Source: Deltaproteobacteria bacterium
GTDB taxonomy: Bacteria; Desulfobacterota; UBA8473
Direction: 5' to 3'
DNA: 12,245 bases
Assembly (NCBI GenBank): GCA_030621455.1
Contig: JAUXHQ010000022.1
Coordinates: 1-12,245 of the forward strand
In this document: piece after piece, positions 7,621 through 12,245 of the stretch
Numbering within the stretch: the first letter of the stretch is position 1
Layout: each line of letters begins with the position of its first letter
The notes under the pieces: model-generated
The model's database searches: none
The model's input: only the letters and a program-made list of their open reading frames with translations
What the model was told of the DNA's origin: nothing
Program-made: the position numbers and the translations under genes

Positions 7621-7752
7621 ATATTAAGTGATCCTAAAGGATATTGTTTAGTTGGTTCGCTGGTTGAATGTGGTTTCAAGGACTGGCTCCTTTGTCAAAC
7701 GGCGGCCCGAGGTTTGGAATCAGAGAAGTATTATTAACAGGAGGTTGGTGCT
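7621..7752 (+). promoter_or_regulatory. Long 5' leader of the cold-shock gene with stem-loop
   Basis: The region between the predicted transcription start and the csp start contains an imperfect inverted repeat: AAGGA (7678-7682), loop CTGGC, TCCTT (7688-7692), with outer GTTT/AAAC flanks that can extend it. The strong AGGAGG at 7739-7744 is 8 bases before the TTG start. A temperature-responsive fold is plausible by analogy with cspA leaders, but no specific motif was recognised. Confidence 0.4.
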
Positions 7753-7953
7753 TTGGCAGAAGGAATCGTAAAATGGTTCAGCGAAAAAAAGGGGTACGGC
7801 TTTATTGAGCAGGACGACGGGGGAGATGTATTTGTTCATTACTCCTCTATCGATATGCCCGGATTCAAAACCCTTGCTGAGGGTGACCGGGTGAGCTTTG
7901 AGGTTGAAGAGAGTGACCGGGGACCCGTGGCCAAGCAAGTCATGAAGGCTTAG
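7753..7953 (+). CDS. Cold-shock domain protein (CspA family)
   Basis: A single cold-shock domain of 66 residues, the classic CspA length. It has RNP1 KGYGFI (13-18) and RNP2 VFVHY (26-30), and the opening [15 protein letters not shown]. Such five-stranded beta-barrel proteins bind single-stranded RNA/DNA and act as RNA chaperones. The start is the rare codon TTG at 7753, set by AGGAGG 8 bases upstream and the family N-terminus; no ATG or GTG is available in frame. It stands alone with its own promoter. Which csp paralogue it is, and whether it is cold-induced, cannot be told from sequence. Confidence 0.93.
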   Translation: MAEGIVKWFSEKKGYGFIEQDDGGDVFVHYSSIDMPGFKTLAEGDRVSFEVEESDRGPVAKQVMKA

Positions 7954-8501
7954 TCGGTGCCCATCGAGAAAATAAGATATCTTTTTGACAAGGCAAGGTA
8001 TTTGGCTCCTAGCTAGTCTCCACATACAAAGTGTGTCTTAAGAAAAGGGGCGCTAGTTAACTACCGCTAGGCTCGGAAGTAAGAGTAGCGAAGTACGCTT
8101 TGTAGTAAAGGTCTGTGCTTGCCTTTCAGTGAATTGTGAAGGGGCTTGCCACGTGAGCTTGGTTTACAAACGGCGTATAATAGCCATTTTGGACCATTTC
8201 GGTCTTGGCCCTTCTATTGAGCGGATTCTACCCAACTCCCAGAGCTTGTGATTCCTGCTTCGTTGACATCCAGGCAACTTGCTTGTTTCTATGACTCCTA
8301 CCGCTTTGTTACCGACATACATTGCTTCCCCGAATATCTTTACGTGCAATTTATACGGGCGCATACACTGGCCCGATCCTTTTAAAGAAATGAATCGAGT
8401 GTAACTTTTTTCGTTCGCGTTGCGGGCTGCATATTTTTCCTCTTTGTTGGTTAGGGACGCGAATTTCACTCTTGGCGTGTACATTATTCAAAGGGTATGT
8501 A
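7954..8501. other. Gene-poor region with inverted repeats and a decayed mobile-element end
   Basis: About 550 bases without a convincing intact gene. A ten-base palindrome TAGTTAACTA lies at 8054-8063. TACCGCTA (8062-8069) can pair with TAGCG (8086-8090) and GTA (8093-8095) across a two-base bulge, a possible RNA fold whose role is unknown. The right half (8228-8484) looks like an IS200/IS605 remnant on the minus strand (separate entry). No clear terminator with a T tract was found after the csp gene. Confidence 0.5.
8228..8484 (-). pseudogene. Probable decayed tnpB 3' end / IS200-IS605-type right end
   Basis: On the minus strand, a 13-residue reading ending MSTKQESQALGVG then stop (8269-8228) resembles the KQES-type C-terminus common in TnpB proteins. 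It coincides with an imperfect hairpin at 8233-8248 (CAACTC, loop CCA, GAG, one bulged C, TTG), followed on that strand by GTAGAATCC, as at IS200/IS605 right ends. In another frame upstream, minus-strand residues such as GQCMRPYKLH recall the C-terminal CGExVRP region of TnpB, so the frame seems to have been broken. A 106-codon open frame (8484-8164, minus) spans the region, but I regard it as a by-product rather than a real gene. No TnpA and no left end are present. Recognition is from memory of the family pattern. Confidence 0.35.
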
Positions 8502-9116
8502 ATGGGTTCCTTGTCATCTAATGTATCTATAACACGTTACAAAGTTGAAGGCAGGGTTGAAGAACCTGTTATCGAGACAATCTATAACGGTCTAACGCAG
8601 AATGCTATCGTAACAACGAATGACGATATCTCAGAAAAGACAGTAGGATGGACATCACTTGACACGCCGTTTGACCCCAACTTCGAAGGCTCTTCGTTTC
8701 TTATCGGCACCCACCTGGTCTTCTCACTCAGGGTTGACAAAAAGACCATACCTCCCAAAATCGTAAAAAAACATTGTGCCATAGAAGCAGCTAAACGGCT
8801 TGCCGAAAGTGGACGGGAGTATCTGTCACGAACAGAGAAGAAGATGATAAGAGAGCACGTCATGAGTGTCCTGATATTGCGTATTCCATCCGCACCCAAC
8901 ATATACGACCTGACATGGGACTATGAAGATTCTTCTCTGTGGTTCTTCTCAAACCTGAAATCTGCCAATGAAGAACTCGAAACATTGTTTTCAAGATCAT
9001 TCAACCTCACCCTTATTAGGCTCTTCCCATACACAATGGCAGGCCTAACAGCGGGCCTCTCTGATAAAGAACGTGATATCCTGGCCAGACTTTCCCCCAC
9101 AAATTTTGCGGAGTGA
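8502..9116 (+). CDS. RdgC-like recombination-associated protein, N-terminal-type half
   Basis: A 204-residue soluble protein. The order of motifs resembles the RdgC family (DNA-binding proteins that restrain RecA loading in E. coli). These are an N-terminal fold with VGWTSLDTPFDP (48-59); FLIGTHLVFSLRVDKKTIPPKIVKK (66-90), matching the RdgC pattern of a strand followed by K-x-x-P; then GREYLSRTEKKMIREHV (104-120), similar to the RdgC GR-x-LSR-x-EK helix. The later LWFFSNLKSANEELETLFSRSFNL segment is also typical. It is about two thirds of the length of E. coli RdgC (about 300). The start is ATG 8502 with AAAGGG 6 bases upstream; an in-frame TTG at 8472 is less likely. The next gene begins 3 bases after the stop and may supply the missing half. 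Sequence similarity is judged by eye. Confidence 0.65.
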   Translation: MGSLSSNVSITRYKVEGRVEEPVIETIYNGLTQNAIVTTNDDISEKTVGWTSLDTPFDPNFEGSSFLIGTHLVFSLRVDKKTIPPKIVKKHCAIEAAKRLAESGREYLSRTEKKMIREHVMSVLILRIPSAPNIYDLTWDYEDSSLWFFSNLKSANEELETLFSRSFNLTLIRLFPYTMAGLTAGLSDKERDILARLSPTNFAE

Positions 9117-9119
9117 CCG

Positions 9120-9644
9120 ATGCTCGATGTTTCTGTCTCTTACAATCGCTACAGATTCCTGGGTAATGAATTCCTTACCTGGTTATGGTTTGTTATCGAG
9201 AAGGATCAAGGAAAGATAACAAGGCCGGAACAGGAAATGGTGTCTTTGGAGATTGGAAATCGTATTGTGCTCGAAAATGACCGAAAAGACGCTGTTGAAA
9301 GCATCACCATTAAGGGTGATGATGCGGGCCTTGAAGAGGGTATCCTGGCTCTGAGAAAAGGAGCTGTCGTAACTGAGCTTAACCTCTTTTACAAGGTGGG
9401 AGATCAAGCGTGGCATTTTACCATCAAAGGGGAGAGCCTGAATATGGCGAGTCTTAAGGTTCCGGATACAGGAGGGATAGAGTCCAGGAAAGATCTGGAA
9501 GGTGCGGTAATTGAAAAGGCTTATCTCTATAACGAAGCTATTCGTCTAGTAGATAACCTCTTTAAGGAATTCATAAGGGGGAAGGTTTCAGACGACTGGA
9601 ACAGTAAAATTGTTCCACTTGTGAGACAGTGGATATATTCTTAG
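9120..9644 (+). CDS. Hypothetical protein, likely the C-terminal half partner of the RdgC-like protein
   Basis: A 174-residue soluble protein with no signal peptide or membrane segment. The motif RFLGNEFLTWLWFVIEK (12-28) matches the FLGxEFLTWLW segment that I associate with the C-terminal part of longer RdgC-like proteins in deltaproteobacteria and their relatives. The rest alternates strands and charged helices and ends in VPLVRQWIYS. It starts at ATG 9120, only 3 bases after the upstream stop, with GGAG at 9111-9114 inside that gene, so translation is probably coupled. I infer that the two proteins form one functional unit. The motif is seen; the pairing is inference. A distant alternative is an unrelated DUF. 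Confidence 0.55.
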   Translation: MLDVSVSYNRYRFLGNEFLTWLWFVIEKDQGKITRPEQEMVSLEIGNRIVLENDRKDAVESITIKGDDAGLEEGILALRKGAVVTELNLFYKVGDQAWHFTIKGESLNMASLKVPDTGGIESRKDLEGAVIEKAYLYNEAIRLVDNLFKEFIRGKVSDDWNSKIVPLVRQWIYS

Positions 9645-9652
9645 GGATTGTT

Positions 9653-10672
9653 GTGTTACAAGAGATTAAACCTTGTCCTGAATTAATCTGGTTTGCCACC
9701 AATGAATGCAATCTAAGTTGTATCTATTGTTGTAACAACAGTAACTCGGAAAGCCCCAATGAGCTTTCCACTGAAGAAGCGAAGGGGTTGATCCGGCAGG
9801 TTGCAGAATTTTCCAAGTACTTCGTTATTATTGGCGGAGAACCTCTGTTGAGGGACGATCTCTTCGAACTAGTCGATTATGCCCATGAACTCAGCCTTCC
9901 CTGTAGCCTCATTACCAAGGGAACAATCCTCAGCGAAGAATGGGCAGAGGAGGCGGCCAATAGAGATCTTCTGGTGAATATCGCCCTCGATGGACTAACC
10001 CCGGATATGTGTGATCGGCTAAGCCGAACTGATGGCACCTATCATAAGACAAGAAAGGCGATTGATATTTGTCTCAAGGCCGGTATCCTTCAAGGGATAA
10101 CTTCGACCCTGATGAAACCCAATGCAAAAGAAACACTGGACCTTATGGATTTTGCTGCAGGACTTGGGGTAGAGGGGTGCTGGATGAGCTTGCGTCCGCT
10201 GGGCAGGGGTTTGGAAACCTATCGTGAGTTGGCTTTAACCGGTCCGGGATACGAAGAGTATCTACAAAGCTTTTACCACCGGGCAAACGAAATCAGGAAA
10301 AAGACCGAGCTCAACTTTTACGTTTACGACCCCATATACTGCCGCGTGCTTCACCAACACGGAAACGACACCTATAACATATGCGGCCTCGGAAGTTACC
10401 TGAACGTAAATGCCAATGGTGATGTGATTGCCTGTCTCTTTGCTGACCTCAAAGTTGGAAACATCCGGGAAAAAAGCCTCAAAGAAATATGGTCCGAAGT
10501 GACTGCCAATAGCTTCTTCAATGAGATTCATGATCCGAAGAACCTCAAGGGTGCGTGTGGAGAATGTACTTATAACCTTATCTGCGGAGGATGCAGGGCC
10601 AGAGCATATCAACTGACAGGCGACTGGTTTGCTGCAGACCCCGCGTGTTATTACACAACCGCCAACGGTTAA
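9653..10672 (+). CDS. Radical SAM/SPASM domain enzyme
   Basis: A 339-residue cytoplasmic iron-sulfur enzyme that cleaves S-adenosylmethionine to a radical. The radical SAM cluster is bound by CX3CX2C (Cys19, Cys23, Cys26), and GGEP is at 61-64. The C-terminus is a complete seven-cysteine SPASM domain for two auxiliary [4Fe-4S] clusters: Cys244, Cys261 (in GX4C), Cys302/Cys305, Cys311/Cys314 and Cys332. The ending CGGCRARAYQLTGD...DPAC strongly recalls the AhbC/AhbD/NirJ haem-modifying branch and related peptide-modifying enzymes. The exact substrate is not determined here; no haem genes and no evident small precursor peptide lie next to it. I chose GTG 9653 (AGGGA at 9643-9647, 5 bases away); GTG 9629 would overlap the previous gene. 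It is 8 bases downstream of the RdgC-like pair, suggesting one operon. Confidence 0.85.
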   Translation: MLQEIKPCPELIWFATNECNLSCIYCCNNSNSESPNELSTEEAKGLIRQVAEFSKYFVIIGGEPLLRDDLFELVDYAHELSLPCSLITKGTILSEEWAEEAANRDLLVNIALDGLTPDMCDRLSRTDGTYHKTRKAIDICLKAGILQGITSTLMKPNAKETLDLMDFAAGLGVEGCWMSLRPLGRGLETYRELALTGPGYEEYLQSFYHRANEIRKKTELNFYVYDPIYCRVLHQHGNDTYNICGLGSYLNVNANGDVIACLFADLKVGNIREKSLKEIWSEVTANSFFNEIHDPKNLKGACGECTYNLICGGCRARAYQLTGDWFAADPACYYTTANG

Positions 10673-10678
10673 CCTTTT
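10657..10678 (+). terminator. Weak hairpin at the convergent gene ends
   Basis: AACCG (10657-10661), loop CCAA, CGGTT (10666-10670), then AACCTTTT. The stem is only five pairs and lies within the end of the radical SAM gene, and the T run is short and displaced. The two converging genes end only 13 bases apart (10672 and 10686), so any terminator must be compact. This is the only candidate. Confidence 0.2.
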
Positions 10679-10685
10679 CCCCTTT

Positions 10686-12119
10686 CTACCTTTTGGAACC
10701 TGACAATTCATTCATGAGAACCGACACGTCTTTAATATCTTCCAAATTCATCAGAAATTTTATTGCATTCTCAGTGCTTTCTTCTCCCAGAACAGGAATA
10801 CTGTTGTTTCTAAACTTATCCGCCAATTCCTCATCACTCATTATCGCTTTTTCCGGCCACGGATTTCCCTTTTTCCAATCCCTTGCCTCTTCAAAGACTC
10901 TTCCTCTGGCAACCACCTCTACTTTCGAGAGAGGAATCCTTGGATCTTCCAAGATCTTCCTCCCATAATCAGGATGTTCATAAACCTCAATTTTCTTAAG
11001 GAAATCCTTAATATCCGGATTCTCAAAATTGTCGTTCTTTTGCCAGTCTGCACCGCTCTTTATCCTAAATGCCGCTGCAGCAAATGGATAGCGCGCAGAG
11101 AATTGTGCGTCCACATGACTCTCTATTTCAGAAACGTTCCACGCAGGCAAGGTTACAAGGGGATCAATTAATACTTTGACATTCTCAATCTCATCTGGCT
11201 TGAGGTTATTTTCTTCAATGATCTTTATAAAACAATCGAGCCCTCCATGCATGGCCCGACAGCACGGGTAAGGCTTATAGATCGTTCTTGAAACAAATAT
11301 CCATTTTTCTCCAATCCTGTGTAGGATTACCTCTGGTTCCCATTTCTCTGATCCACTGAACCTGAAAAATCCATATTCGCTATCCAGTACTGTGGTATCT
11401 CCTATGTATCCCTCTCTCGCAAGAAGAATGGCCATTATTTCGGCCTGAGAGATAAATCCGGCCGACACATATTTTGTCATCGCATTTGGAACAGTATTAC
11501 ACCACTTGGCCATTGCCGGCACAGGACAGATATGTCCTGCAATACCAAGTGCGCTGGCGAGTTTTTTTTCATCCAGTTTGATGATCTTGCCCACCCCCGC
11601 TACCCCTGCAAACACACAAAAGCCGAGTCCGTAAACGCCGGGCCTTTCCATCCTGACCGTACCCTGGCTTTCTGCGACAAAACATCGCCACTCGGAAAGG
11701 GCACCAGCTATCCTAACAGAAAGCTCATATGCGATAGCGAGAGCTGCTATCAACTCCTTACCTGAAACAGAAAAAGATTCCGCCATAGCGAGAGGAGCAG
11801 GTGTAACCAGCGGAGGAGCATGACCTGCAGGAAACATCAGGGCATCCATATCCAACGCATTCATCAATTCCCCATTTGCAAAAGACGCTGAAGAAGAAGA
11901 GACTTTTTCTTTAATACCGAGTATGGTTGATTCAGGATGACCACCGATGGTTTTGGAAACCTTGATAGCGTATTTCCCCTTATCCACAAGAGTACCTGCT
12001 ATGGCACACCCGATGGAATCGAGAAGCATTCTTTTAGCGCCATGGACAACATCCGATGGCAATCTTTCAAACTCAACATTGTTTATGAAATGTGTTATGC
12101 CTCCCATAACGTCTTGCAT
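10686..12119 (-). CDS. MmgE/PrpD family protein (2-methylcitrate dehydratase / cis-aconitate decarboxylase fold)
   Basis: A cytoplasmic protein of 477 residues, within the usual range for the family, which includes 2-methylcitrate dehydratase, cis-aconitate decarboxylase and iminodisuccinate epimerase. It shows the opening MLLDSIGCAIAGT (31-43), the LDMDALMFPAGH block (89-100), MAKWCNTVPNAMTK (203-216), the GFISQAEIMAILLAREGYIG stretch and KPYPCCRAMHGG (282-293). Aligned by eye with cis-aconitate decarboxylase, Asp90, His100, Lys216 and Lys282 match functional positions, while the second Asp of the usual D-x-D-D is Ala93 and the following Thr is Leu94. The start is ATG 12119, with GGAGGTGA (12132-12125) five bases upstream; the GTG at 12128 would lie on that site. 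No prp or acyl-CoA genes are visible, so the substrate is open. Confidence 0.85.
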   Translation of the reverse strand: MQDVMGGITHFINNVEFERLPSDVVHGAKRMLLDSIGCAIAGTLVDKGKYAIKVSKTIGGHPESTILGIKEKVSSSSASFANGELMNALDMDALMFPAGHAPPLVTPAPLAMAESFSVSGKELIAALAIAYELSVRIAGALSEWRCFVAESQGTVRMERPGVYGLGFCVFAGVAGVGKIIKLDEKKLASALGIAGHICPVPAMAKWCNTVPNAMTKYVSAGFISQAEIMAILLAREGYIGDTTVLDSEYGFFRFSGSEKWEPEVILHRIGEKWIFVSRTIYKPYPCCRAMHGGLDCFIKIIEENNLKPDEIENVKVLIDPLVTLPAWNVSEIESHVDAQFSARYPFAAAAFRIKSGADWQKNDNFENPDIKDFLKKIEVYEHPDYGRKILEDPRIPLSKVEVVARGRVFEEARDWKKGNPWPEKAIMSDEELADKFRNNSIPVLGEESTENAIKFLMNLEDIKDVSVLMNELSGSKR

Positions 12120-12143
12120 ATCTTTCACCTCCCCATGTCGGTT

Positions 12144-12230
12144 TTACCATGGTACCCACAGTTGCAAACCATTATCTATAAAAAGCTGTGTATCCGCTTC
12201 AGTTAAAAATGGACCCTTCGCAATCTCCAT
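12144..12230 (-). CDS. Short minus-strand frame upstream of the MmgE/PrpD gene, 28 residues
   Basis: A frame from ATG 12230 to TAA 12144 encodes a 28-residue peptide beginning MEIAKGPFLTEADTQLF and ending QLWVPW. The composition looks protein-like, and the frame ends 24 bases before the PrpD-type start on the same strand. In this frame a TGA sits at the window edge (12245-12243), so it is not simply the open tail of a longer gene unless that codon is a decay or error. The site before ATG is weak (CCGGG). It may be a tiny gene, a gene remnant or chance. Confidence 0.25.
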   Translation of the reverse strand: MEIAKGPFLTEADTQLFIDNGLQLWVPW

Positions 12231-12245
12231 GACCCGGACAGATCA

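Noticed and set aside
8164..8484. Intact 106-residue minus-strand protein
   Set aside because: No convincing family, and better explained as one frame of a decayed TnpB/right end; kept only as part of the remnant.
7954..8501. tRNA, CRISPR array or other standard RNA gene in the long gap
   Set aside because: No cloverleaf with a GGTTCGA-type arm and no regularly spaced direct repeats could be found.
10262..10711. 149-codon minus-strand frame opposite the radical SAM C-terminus
   Set aside because: It is antisense to the seven-cysteine SPASM region and shows no protein family features.
10591..10968. 125-codon plus-strand frame across the convergent gene ends
   Set aside because: It is antisense to the MmgE/PrpD C-terminus and overlaps the radical SAM end in another frame.

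Overview
The window looks like chromosomal DNA of an anaerobic bacterium of the Desulfobacterota (Deltaproteobacteria) type. The grounds are the gene run xerC-hslV-hslU-argB, a large SPASM radical SAM protein, a MmgE/PrpD protein, and proteins that read like deltaproteobacterial homologues from memory. GC is intermediate by eye. The assignment is an inference; no rRNA gene is present to confirm it.

Left block (393-7526, all + strand): a dense housekeeping run. It holds an FmdB-type zinc-ribbon protein, the lipid II flippase MurJ, an O6-alkylguanine-DNA alkyltransferase, the tyrosine recombinase XerC/D, the protease pair HslV and HslU, acetylglutamate kinase ArgB and a nitroreductase-family flavoprotein. 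Most gaps are 1-40 bases. Two places suggest internal control. Between fmdB and murJ, a terminator-like hairpin with a T8 tail carries a strong Shine-Dalgarno sequence in its loop and overlaps a 16-codon leader frame that runs into the murJ start. Between ogt and xerC there is a good sigma70-type promoter, so xerC-hslV-hslU-argB-nitroreductase may form its own transcript.

Middle (7527-8501): a cold-shock protein gene with a near-consensus promoter and a 5' leader of about 125 bases. It is followed by about 550 bases without a convincing intact gene. That gap holds what looks like the decayed right end of an IS200/IS605-type element on the minus strand, plus some unexplained inverted repeats.

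Right block (8502-10672, + strand): three tightly packed genes. The first two look like the separated N- and C-terminal halves of an RdgC-like recombination-associated protein. The third is a radical SAM enzyme with a complete seven-cysteine SPASM domain. Converging on them from the minus strand is a MmgE/PrpD-family gene (10686-12119), preceded on its own strand by a 28-codon frame at the window edge.

The parts most worth a second look are the split RdgC pair with its radical SAM neighbour, the leader/hairpin arrangement before murJ, and the acidic repeat in the HslU I-domain. I found no CRISPR array, tRNA or rRNA.
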